In this document: one piece after another, positions 8,916 through 17,701 of the stretch
How positions within the stretch are numbered: the first letter of the stretch is position 1
Layout: each line of letters begins with the position of its first letter
Assembly (NCBI RefSeq): GCF_017873715.1
Contig: NZ_JAGGKM010000001.1
Location: forward strand, 186,001 to 250,000
DNA: 64,000 bases
Direction: 5' to 3'
Origin: Cytobacillus luteolus
GTDB taxonomy: Bacteria > Bacillota > Bacilli > Bacillales > Bacillaceae_L
Notes under the pieces: model-generated
Database searches by the model: none
Told to the model about the DNA's origin: nothing
Seen by the model: only the letters and a program-made list of their open reading frames with translations
Position numbers and translations under genes: made by a program

Positions 8916-9608
8916 ATGATTAATACTAGCGAATTTCGAGAGGATTTGGCTTATTTAAGTAGTTCATTGAGCAAACGTCTAAAACAAAAATTTGGCAAAG
9001 GTCCAGAAACGTGCTTTGCTTCTTTAAAAGATGATATGTTAAGTATTCATATTAAGAAGTTTATTACACCTGCTGAAGAAGTGTTAATTGGGAGTGAGAA
9101 TACTAATCTGGCTTTAAAGTTCCGTTCCGTTATCATGAAAGCCATCCTTACTGAATTTATAGATGAGGTCATGAATGAGTATCAAATACAAATAGAAAAT
9201 GCATTTCATGACTGGAATTATGAGAACAATAGTGGAATGATTTTATTTAAAATAAATCAGCCCGTATCTTCTGGAGATGAATATCAATTCTTTGCAGGGA
9301 ATAGGGTTTTAAAAACCCTTCAAGATGTAACCTCGAATATTCATAAAGTGCCAACTAATTGCAAACTAATTCGATTAAATGGCAATCTTTATGTCATCGA
9401 ATGTCAAGAGATTATGTTGGATATTGAAAAGGTTTTATTTAAGAAAGGGTATGAGGAAATCTTAATCGAACGGTCGAATGAGATTAAAAATAGTTATACC
9501 CAGCATATTCCTTTATTTGAAGAGGCTCTTGGACGCGGAATAGAAAGTATATTTATCATGTGGGACTATGACAATGATAACGGGTATGTATTACTAAGTT
9601 TAATGTAA
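8916..9608 (+). CDS. Protein with two DUF2294-type domains (paralogue 1)
   Basis: A 230-residue soluble protein. The N-terminal half (about 8-115) carries the marks of the DUF2294 family: F-G-K-G-P-E-T-C, then I-T-P-A-E-E-V-L and a closing D-W-N-Y-E-N-N-S-G. The C-terminal half repeats the scheme in weaker form, ending in W-D-Y-D-N-D-N-G, so it looks like an internal duplication of a domain usually found singly. ATG 8916 is preferred because an upstream TTG in frame lies inside the terminator stem. The function is unknown. It is followed by a paralogue and a sensor kinase, suggesting a sensory or regulatory role (inference). Confidence 0.75.
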   Translation: MINTSEFREDLAYLSSSLSKRLKQKFGKGPETCFASLKDDMLSIHIKKFITPAEEVLIGSENTNLALKFRSVIMKAILTEFIDEVMNEYQIQIENAFHDWNYENNSGMILFKINQPVSSGDEYQFFAGNRVLKTLQDVTSNIHKVPTNCKLIRLNGNLYVIECQEIMLDIEKVLFKKGYEEILIERSNEIKNSYTQHIPLFEEALGRGIESIFIMWDYDNDNGYVLLSLM

Positions 9609-9632
9609 TAGATACAAATTCTCATTCGAATT

Positions 9633-9674
9633 GCAAGGTTATACGAGTATTTCGTGTCTCTCTTGCCTTTTTTT
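9633..9674 (+). terminator. Terminator-like hairpin between the two DUF2294-type genes
   Basis: GCAAG (9633-9637) pairs with CTTGC (9662-9666), with an inner ACGA/TCGT stem separated by an internal loop, followed by seven T residues. It lies between the stop of paralogue 1 and the start of paralogue 2. Confidence 0.6.
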
Positions 9675-9753
9675 ATGGAAAAAAATGTATTTTTACGATG
9701 ATTTGTCCATACTAAGTAAAAAGTGTATCGAAGGAGAGGTTTGGTGGGAGATC

Positions 9754-10434
9754 ATGGAGCTAAATGATAAGTTAACGTATATAAGTAGTTACTGCAGTAA
9801 AGCGTTAAGGAAAAACTTTGGCAGAGGACCACAATCATGTCAATCAACACTTAATAAAAATCATTTAGTTCTCCATGTAAGGGGTTTTATCTCACCTATG
9901 GAAGAAGTGCTAATTCAGCAGAAGCAGTCTGATTATGTTGAAAACGCTAGAAATGTTATCATTACCCATATATTAGAAGAGCTAAAAGGTGTTGTTCAAG
10001 TAACCTTAGATGTCGAGGTTGAAGAATACTATCAAGATTGGAACTTCCCCAATAACTCCGGAATCATTATTTTGGTACTTGAAAAAGAGGTTTCACATTC
10101 AGAGATTGAAATCGAGTATGATAAAGGAGAATTTGAAAAAGAAATTGGGAGAATAAGTGCTTTAGTTCAAAAGGTACCAAACTGCATCAATTCGATACCG
10201 ATATCACAAAATATAGTCCTAATTGAAAGAATAGGAATCCTAATTCCTATTGAAAAGGCATTAATATCAAAAGGCTTCTCACAAGAGCTAATCGTAACGA
10301 AGGATGAGTTAGAGAAATCATATTTTCACCGTTACGGAAAGTTTGAAACGATATTTAACAAAAGCATAAGAGATATTTTTATTGACTGGAATTTAAAAGA
10401 AGATAAATCCTATATGGGTTTTATTTTAGGCTAA
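9754..10434 (+). CDS. Protein with two DUF2294-type domains (paralogue 2)
   Basis: A 226-residue paralogue of the preceding protein, with the same two-fold layout: F-G-R-G-P-Q-S-C, I-S-P-M-E-E-V-L and D-W-N-F-P-N-N-S-G in the first half, and a second copy ending in I-D-W-N-L-K-E-D-K. ATG 9754 is chosen because it aligns with the N-terminus of paralogue 1 and the upstream extension starts inside a terminator-like hairpin. The two genes arose by duplication, and each also contains an internal duplication. It is followed, after another leader terminator, by a four-PAS histidine kinase. No biochemical function can be stated. Confidence 0.75.
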   Translation: MELNDKLTYISSYCSKALRKNFGRGPQSCQSTLNKNHLVLHVRGFISPMEEVLIQQKQSDYVENARNVIITHILEELKGVVQVTLDVEVEEYYQDWNFPNNSGIIILVLEKEVSHSEIEIEYDKGEFEKEIGRISALVQKVPNCINSIPISQNIVLIERIGILIPIEKALISKGFSQELIVTKDELEKSYFHRYGKFETIFNKSIRDIFIDWNLKEDKSYMGFILG

Positions 10435-10620
10435 ATATTATATTATAAGGGTATATCTTGTAAAAGTCTTGATGTTGTAAGAATATTCAAGTAAAATTAA
10501 AGTTGGATGTAAGGATTGAAAGCCTTTGTCACTTTATTAAAATCATTTAAATCAAATAAAAATTTGGAAAACGGTGTACTAAACAGTAACATCTATATAA
10601 ATTATTGTGTTAGTCATTAT

Positions 10621-10674
10621 GCCAAAGAAAAATAGAAAATTCCTCTATTTTTTCTTTGGCTTTTATTTTTTTTA
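10621..10674 (+). terminator. Strong terminator upstream of the PAS kinase
   Basis: A 15-16 bp stem, GCCAAAGAAAAATAG (10621-10635) with its near-complement at 10645-10660, is followed by a T-rich tail. It ends 30 bp before the kinase start codon and follows about 190 bases without a visible gene. It may end the DUF2294-type transcript or attenuate the kinase gene. Confidence 0.8.
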
Positions 10675-10704
10675 TAAAGGATTCGAAAGGAAAATGTTAA
10701 ATGT

Positions 10705-12813
10705 ATGATGTCAAATGTTGTTGATAAACTAAGAGACGCACTTTATACATTAGATGAGAACTGGTGCTTTACCTATCTGAATCCTGCAGCTGAGAAACTA
10801 CTCCTAAGAACAAAAGAAGAGTTATTACAAAAATCAGTTTGGGATGAGTTTATAGAAGTCCAAGTACTTCATAAAATGTTTTATAAGGCAGCGGAAACAA
10901 AATCAGAAGTTGAATTTGAGACTTATTATGAACCATTAAAAACATGGTTTGATGTCCGTGCCTATCCTTTTGAAAAAGGGATTGCTGTCCAATTCAGGGA
11001 TATTAATAGAAGGAAAAAAGCACTTGAAGAGAGTAGAGAGCATCATCGGTCCTTGTTTGAACATAACCCTGATGCTGTTTTCTCTTTTGATTTGGAAGGG
11101 AATTATCTATCCGTAAATAAAAGTTTTGAAAAGTTATTAGGTTATACGATGAATGAATACCTGAGCATGAATTTTGATCCTCTAGTCGTCCCCGAAGACT
11201 TAGAAAAAGCGAGTTTTTATTTTAATCTAGCAGCAGAGGGAAATCCACAAGAGTATGAGGTCGCTTGTCTTACAAAGACAGGGGAAAGAATAGAAGTTAG
11301 TGTAATTAATGTACCTATTATTGTGGGTGGTGCAATTGTTGGAGTTTATGGGATTGCAAAAGATATTACCCAAACTAAGAGGGTAGAGCAAGAAATGAAG
11401 GAGAGAGAGGCTAGTTTAAATCTAGCACTTCATATCGCCAAGCTAGGTAGTTGGACCTGGGATCTAATAGAAGATAAGATCATTTGGTCTGAAGAGCTAT
11501 ACCAAATCTTTGGAGTGGAGACTAACTTAGAAATCACCTTAGAAACATTACTACAATATGTTCACCCTGAAGATAGATTATATATGAAAAATGCTATCGA
11601 GGATGCATTAAAAGGAAAACCGTTCTACATAAACTATAGGATCATTAGATCAAATGGGGAATTACGCTATATTGAAGCACTTGGGGAACTATTTTATGAT
11701 GACAATAAAAAGCCAGTAAAGTTTATAGGAACTACACAGGATGTTACAGAGAGAAAGCTAGAACAAGAGAAGTTAAAAAGAAGTAAAGAATTATACAACT
11801 TAATATCTGAAAACTCACAGGATATTATTATTTTTACGGATCAATGCGGCATTATTCAGTATGTATCACCTGCCATTGAACCTGTTCTTGGATATAAGTC
11901 AGATGACTTACTAGGTAATGTAAGAGAAGATATCATACACCAAGATGATTTAAGTCATTTTAAACAGATTTATAAGAAAGAAAAAGAAGTTTCTGTTATA
12001 CGAGTTTTACATAAGAATGGCCATTATGTTTGGATAGAGGCATCCATTAAATTTATTACTAATGAAAATGCAAAAGATGAGAAGGTACTTATCATCGCCC
12101 GTGATATTACTGAACGTGTGGAAGCGAAAGAGCTAATGGTAAAATCAGAAAAGTTATCAATGGCTGGCCAATTAGCGGCAGGCATTGCACATGAGATTCG
12201 TAATCCACTTACAGCCATTAAAGGTTTCTTAAATCTAATGCAAAATGGCTTTAATATGGAAAAAGAATACCTGGACGTTATGGATTCAGAACTAGTTCGA
12301 ATTGAATTCATCCTAAATGAACTTCTTCTATTAGCGAAACCAACAAAGCATAGCTTTGAAAACAAGGATATAAATTCAGTTGTGCTTCATGTAGTCAAGC
12401 TGCTGGAAACAGAAGCGAATCTTAAAAATATCTTATTTAAGACAGAACTACATAATGATGAAATCTATATTAATTGTGATGAAAACCAATTAAAACAAAT
12501 ATTTATTAACTTTATTAAAAATGGTATTGAGGCAATGCCTACCGGTGGATTAATGACAATTAACACTTATCTTGAAAAGAATCATGTTGTTATTGACATT
12601 AAAGATGAAGGCTGTGGCATTCCAAAGGAAAAACTGATAAACATAGGTCAACCTTTTTTCACAACGAAAGAGAAGGGAACAGGTCTAGGGTTGGCAGTAA
12701 GCTTTAGTATAATTGAAAATCATAAAGGCGAAATAGATATCGATAGTGAAGAGGGGAAAGGCACGAGTATTTATGTGAAGTTTCCACTCGTTCATGAAAT
12801 AGTTATAGGATAG
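10705..12813 (+). CDS. Soluble PAS-domain sensor histidine kinase (KinA-like orphan)
   Basis: A 702-residue cytoplasmic kinase with no membrane segment. Four PAS domains occupy roughly residues 5-105, 112-232, 236-355 and 362-475. The HisKA motif A-A-G-I-A-H-E-I-R-N-P-L has the phospho-acceptor His496, and the ATPase domain shows N, G1 (D-E-G-C-G-I-P) and G2 (G-T-G-L-G-L-A) boxes. The His-box sequence is like that of the Spo0F-phosphorylating kinases KinA-KinE. No response regulator lies next to it, which fits feeding the sporulation phosphorelay (inference). The start is ATG 10705; a second ATG follows directly. Leader terminator upstream, strong terminator downstream. Confidence 0.9.
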   Translation: MMSNVVDKLRDALYTLDENWCFTYLNPAAEKLLLRTKEELLQKSVWDEFIEVQVLHKMFYKAAETKSEVEFETYYEPLKTWFDVRAYPFEKGIAVQFRDINRRKKALEESREHHRSLFEHNPDAVFSFDLEGNYLSVNKSFEKLLGYTMNEYLSMNFDPLVVPEDLEKASFYFNLAAEGNPQEYEVACLTKTGERIEVSVINVPIIVGGAIVGVYGIAKDITQTKRVEQEMKEREASLNLALHIAKLGSWTWDLIEDKIIWSEELYQIFGVETNLEITLETLLQYVHPEDRLYMKNAIEDALKGKPFYINYRIIRSNGELRYIEALGELFYDDNKKPVKFIGTTQDVTERKLEQEKLKRSKELYNLISENSQDIIIFTDQCGIIQYVSPAIEPVLGYKSDDLLGNVREDIIHQDDLSHFKQIYKKEKEVSVIRVLHKNGHYVWIEASIKFITNENAKDEKVLIIARDITERVEAKELMVKSEKLSMAGQLAAGIAHEIRNPLTAIKGFLNLMQNGFNMEKEYLDVMDSELVRIEFILNELLLLAKPTKHSFENKDINSVVLHVVKLLETEANLKNILFKTELHNDEIYINCDENQLKQIFINFIKNGIEAMPTGGLMTINTYLEKNHVVIDIKDEGCGIPKEKLINIGQPFFTTKEKGTGLGLAVSFSIIENHKGEIDIDSEEGKGTSIYVKFPLVHEIVIG

Positions 12814-12839
12814 CCGTTGCGAAGGCTATCCTATTTTTT
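12805..12839 (+). terminator. Terminator of the PAS kinase
   Basis: An 11-bp stem ATAGGATAGCC/GGCTATCCTAT includes the stop codon and is followed by TTTTTT. Confidence 0.85.
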
Positions 12840-12846
12840 ATTTAAG

Positions 12847-12981
12847 TTACCAACAATTTATTAACAAATTACACACAAAATAATCAAATTACTCACAAAT
12901 TATTAACAGAGTTATCCACATTTTTCATGGTTACTAACAGGTTTATCCACATAATGTTGTGAATAACTAACTTTATACACA
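12847..12981 (+). other. DnaA-box cluster
   Basis: Two perfect DnaA boxes (TTATCCACA at 12912-12920 and 12943-12951), two one-mismatch boxes (TTATACACA at 12973; TTATTCACA on the minus strand at 12958-12966) and six two-mismatch boxes (12847, 12858, 12869, 12889, 12900, 12931) lie in 135 bp, nine of the ten in one orientation and many spaced 11-12 bp apart. The cluster sits between convergent genes, so it is unlikely to be a promoter element. Similar intergenic DnaA-box clusters are known in B. subtilis, where they bind DnaA and limit initiation. No dnaA, dnaN or rpmH is nearby, so it is not oriC. Confidence 0.8.
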
Positions 12982-12995
12982 GGTTATTTACTAGT

Positions 12996-13175
12996 TTACT
13001 TAATGGTCTGTTGATTTCTTTTGATGGTAAAGTAAAAAAAGATGGTACCGCCAAAAAGCACAGCTACTATGAATGCAAACATACCAACCCCAATTTCATC
13101 AATCATGGTGAATAGGTAAAGGGCTAGGAAGAAATCAATAAAAATCCCAGACAAAAGTAAAAGTTTAATGTTCAT
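12996..13175 (-). CDS. Small two-helix membrane protein
   Basis: A 59-residue protein with two hydrophobic segments (about residues 3-22 and 29-50) and a basic C-terminal tail. The start at 13175 is chosen over an upstream in-frame ATG because AAAAAGGAGT lies at the right distance. No family is recognised. It is transcribed toward the DnaA-box cluster, away from prfC. Confidence 0.6.
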   Translation of the reverse strand: MNIKLLLLSGIFIDFFLALYLFTMIDEIGVGMFAFIVAVLFGGTIFFYFTIKRNQQTIK

Positions 13176-13354
13176 TTTATTTACTCCTTTTTGTGGAAAT
13201 ACTGTTAGTGTTTGTTTCAAAGACCCTATCGTATTCATCTGGTACTAAAAAATACTGGATTCATTGTAGTAAGATGATTATAATTATGTAGTCAATAAAC
13301 GTTAAATTTACGTATATTAAATAGTTGTAATTTATAGATGAGAGGATTAGTTGA

Positions 13355-14923
13355 ATGAGCTTAAATAATGAAGTATCAAGTAGACGTACCTTTGCAATCA
13401 TCTCCCATCCCGATGCAGGGAAAACGACGATGACTGAAAAGTTACTTCTATTCGGAAATGTAATAAGAGAAGCTGGTACGGTTAAAGGGAAAAAAACAGG
13501 AAAGTTTGCTGCTTCAGACTGGATGGAAATTGAAAAGAAGAGGGGAATCTCAGTTACATCAAGTGTAATGAGCTTTCCATATCATGATTTTCATGTAAAC
13601 ATTCTAGATACCCCTGGACACGAAGATTTCAGTGAAGACACGTATAGAACATTAACAGCAGTGGATAGTGTTGTGATGATCATTGACTCAACCAAAGGGG
13701 TTGAGCCACAAACGATTAAGTTATTTAAAGTATGCCGAATGAGAGGAATTCCAATCTTCACGTTTATTAACAAGCTAGACCGTGATGGGAAGGAGCCTTT
13801 AGAATTACTTTCAGAGCTTGAAGAGGTTCTTGGAATTGAGTCTTACCCTATGAACTGGCCAGTAGGAATGGGTAAGGGGTTACTTGGAATCTGGGATCGC
13901 TATAACTCTGAGTTTGTTCATTTCTTAGGTGATGAAAAGGAAGAGCGTATGGGTCTTGATGAGGTAGGTCGTTTAGGAAATGACTCTCTATTTGACAGTG
14001 TTCGAGATGATTTAAGCTTACTTGATGAGGCTGGTAACCAATTCGATGCTGAGCGCGTCATCGCGGGTGAATTAACGCCTGTATTTTTCGGTAGTGCACT
14101 TGCAAATTTCGGAGTTCGTTCATTTTTCGATACGTTCCTAAACTTTGCTTCTCCTCCTAGACCTAGGAAGGCAGATGAAGGGTTAATACCACCAAATGAA
14201 GAGAACTTTAGTGGCTATATCTTTAAAATCCAAGCGAATATGAATCCGGCTCACCGTGATCGTATTGCATTTTTACGAGTATGTTCAGGTAAGTTCCAAC
14301 GTGGAATGAGTGTTCAAGTTAGTCGTACAGGTAAGTCAATCAAATTGAACCAGACCCAACAGTTTATGGCAGCAAGCCGAGAAACGGTTGAAGAAGCGTA
14401 CGCTGGTGATATTATTGGAATTTATGACCCTAACATTTATCAAATCGGGGATACGTTAACAGAAGGAAAAGACCCAATTACCTATCGTGAGCTTCCGCAG
14501 TTCCCACCAGAGATTTTCCGAAAAGTGCGCGTGAAAAACGCAATGAAAGGAAAGCAGTTTAAAAAGGGAATTGAGCAACTTGTTCAAGAAGGTGCGATTC
14601 AATTATTTAAACAAGAGTTAACAGATGAATACATTCTAGGTGCAGTAGGGCAACTTCAATTTGAGGTATTCGAATACCGAATGAAGGGTGAATACGGAGT
14701 CGATATTGAATTTACACAACTTGGCGATCGAATTCCTCGTTGGTTAACAGCACCACCTAAAGACCGCCGTTTATTTGATTCACGAAGTCTACTCGTGCAA
14801 GACCGTCATGATCGTTTTGCTGTTCTTTTTGAAAATGACTTTACGCTACGCTACTTTACAGATAAGAACAAGGACATCGAGTTAGTGGATTTATTAGAGT
14901 CGAATGATTATAAGAGTTTATAG
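13355..14923 (+). CDS. prfC: Peptide chain release factor 3
   Basis: A 522-residue translational GTPase of full RF3 length. The G1 motif S-H-P-D-A-G-K-T-T lies at about residues 17-25; the switch [10 protein letters not shown] and N-K-L-D motifs follow. Domain II and the RF3-specific C-terminal region ([12 protein letters not shown] near residue 391) complete it, which separates it from EF-G. RF3 recycles RF1/RF2 from the ribosome after peptide release. The gene stands alone with GAGAGG upstream and a terminator downstream. Confidence 0.96.
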   Translation: MSLNNEVSSRRTFAIISHPDAGKTTMTEKLLLFGNVIREAGTVKGKKTGKFAASDWMEIEKKRGISVTSSVMSFPYHDFHVNILDTPGHEDFSEDTYRTLTAVDSVVMIIDSTKGVEPQTIKLFKVCRMRGIPIFTFINKLDRDGKEPLELLSELEEVLGIESYPMNWPVGMGKGLLGIWDRYNSEFVHFLGDEKEERMGLDEVGRLGNDSLFDSVRDDLSLLDEAGNQFDAERVIAGELTPVFFGSALANFGVRSFFDTFLNFASPPRPRKADEGLIPPNEENFSGYIFKIQANMNPAHRDRIAFLRVCSGKFQRGMSVQVSRTGKSIKLNQTQQFMAASRETVEEAYAGDIIGIYDPNIYQIGDTLTEGKDPITYRELPQFPPEIFRKVRVKNAMKGKQFKKGIEQLVQEGAIQLFKQELTDEYILGAVGQLQFEVFEYRMKGEYGVDIEFTQLGDRIPRWLTAPPKDRRLFDSRSLLVQDRHDRFAVLFENDFTLRYFTDKNKDIELVDLLESNDYKSL

Positions 14924-14930
14924 GTTAGGG

Positions 14931-14964
14931 AGTCAGTCTCTTTTATAGGGGCTGATTTTTTTGT
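14931..14964 (+). terminator. Terminator of prfC
   Basis: AGTCAGTCTC pairs with GGGGCTGATT (including G-U pairs) around a 7-base loop, followed by a T run. Confidence 0.6.
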
Positions 14965-15069
14965 AGGGAGAGTAACTTATGTGGAGTTTAATTTATGCGA
15001 CCTCATTTCGCCAAAAACACTAGTTTTATATATATAATTTATATATAGTGAAATAAGAGGTGATACAAA

Positions 15070-15531
15070 GTGGAAGCAACTGAAACTAAGTTAACAATCG
15101 AAGAATTTCATCGAAAATTAGCAGTATCTTGCTTTAATAAGGTTTGGGATCTTCTTGAAAAAAAAGAACGTACGCAATCTGAGATTGATTCTATGATACA
15201 TATGGCACATACTTCGCGTTATCACTGGGAGATGATTGGACAACCTGTAAATCTATCACGTGGTGAATGGCAAATCTCAAGAGTGTATAGTGTTTTAGGG
15301 AGATTCGAACCGTCATTATACCATGCTAAAAGAAATCTAGAAATTTGTCTAAGAAACAATATTGGTGACTTTGACCTTGCATTTGCTTATGAAGCACTAG
15401 CGAGGGCTTACAAAGTTGGTGGAAATGAAGTAGAAGTGGAAAAGTATAAACAGCTAGCTATTGAAGCGAGTAAGAATATTGAAAAAGACGGAGACCGAAA
15501 AGTAGTACTATCTGATTTAGAAACAATATGA
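15070..15531 (+). CDS. Conserved hypothetical helical-repeat protein
   Basis: A 153-residue soluble, all-helical protein with TPR-like spacing: S-R-G-E-W-Q-I-S-R-V-Y and L-A-F-A-Y-E-A-L-A-R-A-Y resemble paired repeat helices. It starts with GTG at 15070 after AGAGGTGA. I recognise no named family. It stands alone between prfC and a second TPR-type gene, with its own terminator, and probably acts in protein-protein contact (inference). Confidence 0.7.
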   Translation: MEATETKLTIEEFHRKLAVSCFNKVWDLLEKKERTQSEIDSMIHMAHTSRYHWEMIGQPVNLSRGEWQISRVYSVLGRFEPSLYHAKRNLEICLRNNIGDFDLAFAYEALARAYKVGGNEVEVEKYKQLAIEASKNIEKDGDRKVVLSDLETI

Positions 15532-15545
15532 TAACAAATTAGCAT

Positions 15546-15573
15546 CGACCAATCAAAAATGGTCGTTTTTTTT
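15546..15573 (+). terminator. Terminator of the helical-repeat gene
   Basis: CGACCA (15546-15551) pairs with TGGTCG (15560-15565) and is followed by a run of T. Confidence 0.75.
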
Positions 15574-15652
15574 ATATTCTAAAAAGCGATGTGTTTTGAA
15601 TAGATGAATGGATTGTGTACAATGGTTCTAGTGGAAACAGGAGGTGAACGAC

Positions 15653-16288
15653 TTGTTAAAAAGATTACTCATACCATTTGCATTAGCTTTGGTACTAACA
15701 ATCATCCTACAAACCTTAAATATAAATGAGGTTGCTATATATATAATCGTATTTATCACGATATTCGCCGTTCTCTATGTTCCTATGTTTTATATATCAT
15801 TTTTCTCAACTAATATAGAAGCAATTGACAGGTTTCTTGCTGAACGCAAAAAGCACCCACAATATGGTCTATATTATGGACTAGCCAATGACGACCGCCA
15901 ACTAGTAGAAGCTTCCATGGAAAAAGTGTTAAAAAGGTATAAGCAACCAGCTGCGCAGGCGATGTTTAATGTCATTTTTGCCTTATATAACAAGGATACC
16001 AATGAGGCAAGGAAATACATAGACAATATAAAACAACCCGAATATAAAAAGTATTACGAAGCTGGCATTGCAATAGAGGAAAAGGATTATGAAGAAGCTC
16101 AAAGAATTTCGACTGCTTTACAAAAAGACTGGATGAGAGAAGCCGTTTTGGCAGAGGTTCACAAAGGGAAAGGAAACCTAAAAGAAGCTAAAGTACATGC
16201 CAGAAATGCTTTGGTTGGTTCAAAGGGACTTCAAAGATATATGTTTCACAAAATATACAACAGAGATTATACAAATCTAGACTCATAA
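15653..16288 (+). CDS. Membrane-anchored TPR-like protein
   Basis: A 211-residue protein with two N-terminal membrane helices (about residues 5-22 and 28-50) and a cytoplasmic helical-repeat domain: a stretch with K-D-Y-E-E-A-Q-R-I and G-N-L-K-E-A-K-V-H-A-R-N-A shows TPR-type pairs. The start is placed at TTG 15653 rather than GTG 15644, because the AGGAGGTG ribosome binding site (15639-15646) overlaps the GTG and is well spaced for the TTG. It is followed after 13 bp by proC. Function unknown. Confidence 0.7.
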   Translation: MLKRLLIPFALALVLTIILQTLNINEVAIYIIVFITIFAVLYVPMFYISFFSTNIEAIDRFLAERKKHPQYGLYYGLANDDRQLVEASMEKVLKRYKQPAAQAMFNVIFALYNKDTNEARKYIDNIKQPEYKKYYEAGIAIEEKDYEEAQRISTALQKDWMREAVLAEVHKGKGNLKEAKVHARNALVGSKGLQRYMFHKIYNRDYTNLDS

Positions 16289-16301
16289 AGGGGAGAGTGG
16301 A

Positions 16302-17111
16302 ATGTCAAAAACCATTGGATTTATTGGGTGTGGAAAAATGGCCCAAGCGATGATTGAAGGCATGATTCGATCAGGTCTTGTGAAACCAGATCAAATTATG
16401 GCTAGTGCAAAAACAGAGAGTACATTGCAACATGCATCAAGCGAGTTTGGTATACAAGTGACCACAGATAACGTTGAGGTAGCGAGAAGTGCTAACTTCC
16501 TATTTTTAGCCGTAAAGCCTAATCTGTATGGTGAGATCATCGAAGAAATAAAACATGAAGTTCAACCAAACACAATAGTCATAACCATTGCGGCTGGTAT
16601 TAGCTTAGACTATATGGAGAAAGCTTTTGAGAGAGACATTAAGGTAGTGCGTTCAATGCCAAACACTCCATCACTTGTTGGTGAAGGGATGAGTACCCTC
16701 TGTAAAAATAATAAAGTGACCGACGAGGATATAGTTGAGGTTATTGCACTATTTGAAAGTTTCGGCAAGGCTGAGGTCATGGAAGAAAAGCTCATGGATG
16801 CCATCCCAGCAGTAAGTGGATCCTCACCAGCATATGTTTACTTGTTCATTGAGGCCTTAGCGGATGGAGCCGTATTACAAGGAATACCGAGGGATAAGGC
16901 TTATCGACTTGCTGCACAAGCAGTACTAGGCGCAGCAAAAATGGTCTTAGAAACAGGTCAACATCCTGGGGAACTAAAGGACGCTGTTTGTACACCTGGT
17001 GGAGCAACGATTGAAGCCATTGCTACATTAGAAAAGAATAAATTTCGGGGAACCATTTTATCTGCTATGGAGAGTTGTACGAATAAATCAAAAGCATTAT
17101 CTGGGAAGTAA
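16302..17111 (+). CDS. proC: Pyrroline-5-carboxylate reductase
   Basis: A 269-residue P5C reductase of normal length. The N-terminal Rossmann motif G-F-I-G-C-G-K-M-A, the V-R-S-M-P-N-T-P motif, and the C-terminal dimer/active-site signature P-G-G-A-T-I-E-A-I are all present. It reduces 1-pyrroline-5-carboxylate to proline with NAD(P)H, the last step of proline synthesis. Bacilli usually have several ProC paralogues, so this may be one of several. GGGGAGAG lies upstream of the start; the gene shares its transcript with the membrane TPR protein. Confidence 0.95.
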   Translation: MSKTIGFIGCGKMAQAMIEGMIRSGLVKPDQIMASAKTESTLQHASSEFGIQVTTDNVEVARSANFLFLAVKPNLYGEIIEEIKHEVQPNTIVITIAAGISLDYMEKAFERDIKVVRSMPNTPSLVGEGMSTLCKNNKVTDEDIVEVIALFESFGKAEVMEEKLMDAIPAVSGSSPAYVYLFIEALADGAVLQGIPRDKAYRLAAQAVLGAAKMVLETGQHPGELKDAVCTPGGATIEAIATLEKNKFRGTILSAMESCTNKSKALSGK

Positions 17112-17430
17112 GTTTCAGACATCGACACCACTTATGGTGGTGTTGGAGTCAAAATAAATATTGGATTCGGACTTCATAAAAATACATGAGGAAACGAAGT
17201 CAGAATAAGCCAGGGATTCGGACTTCGCCAATCATAAACGAGTAAAAGAAGTCCGAATAAGCCAGGGATTCAGACATCGCCACCCCTAATCGAGCAATGG
17301 AAGTCCGAATAAGCCACAAATCCAGACATCCCCATCCTTAATGGAGCAAACGAAGTCAGGATAAGCAAGGAATACATACATCCTCACCCCTAATTGAGTA
17401 AACGAAGTCCTAATAACCCCCCCATTCAGA
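17112..17430 (+). repeat. Tandem-repeat array A (51-52 bp units)
   Basis: Five to six degenerate units begin near 17163, 17214, 17266, 17318, 17370 and 17422, a period of 51-52 bp. A unit runs from GGATTCGGACTTC through a variable middle to GAAGTCCGAATAAGCC, so its ends are inverted repeats (ATTCGGAC/GTCCGAAT). Degeneration increases rightwards. A leading fragment with an ACACCAC/GTGGTGT hairpin follows proC directly and may act as its transcript end. The end motif is shared with arrays D and E. Confidence 0.8.
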
Positions 17431-17662
17431 CCAAAAATCTTACTCTCCTTCTCCTTGATCCATCACCTTATAGATGAACGATACAAATTAGTGTCTTAAA
17501 TTGACGAAAACTCCTTCTGTAATAATTGAAACATGACCAAGCACTGGACCGTCAAAGTACATGAATAGAAAAAACATCCTAGTCTCTACCTCTTACTGTT
17601 TGTAACTTTTTGGTAGTTACATAGGCATAAAAAATCGATACTTTAATACATTTATTTAGGTA
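17431..17662. other. Intergenic stretch without a recognised gene
   Basis: Between array A and the VanW-like gene there are about 230 AT-rich bases. A minus-strand ORF of 24 codons (17488-17562) is open but has no convincing start signal. No terminator or RNA structure was recognised. Confidence 0.5.
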
Positions 17663-17701
17663 TTGTTCACCAGAAGAATGTACTTTTACGGGGGAATGAA
17701 A

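Noticed and set aside
12847-12981. Chromosomal origin oriC
   Set aside because: DnaA boxes are present, but dnaA, dnaN, rpmH and recF are absent and the flanks are unrelated genes.
17488-17562. Minus-strand 24-codon ORF starting M-Y-F-D-G-P-V-L-G-H
   Set aside because: No good ribosome binding site or family, and a length expected by chance; it may be a remnant but cannot be supported.
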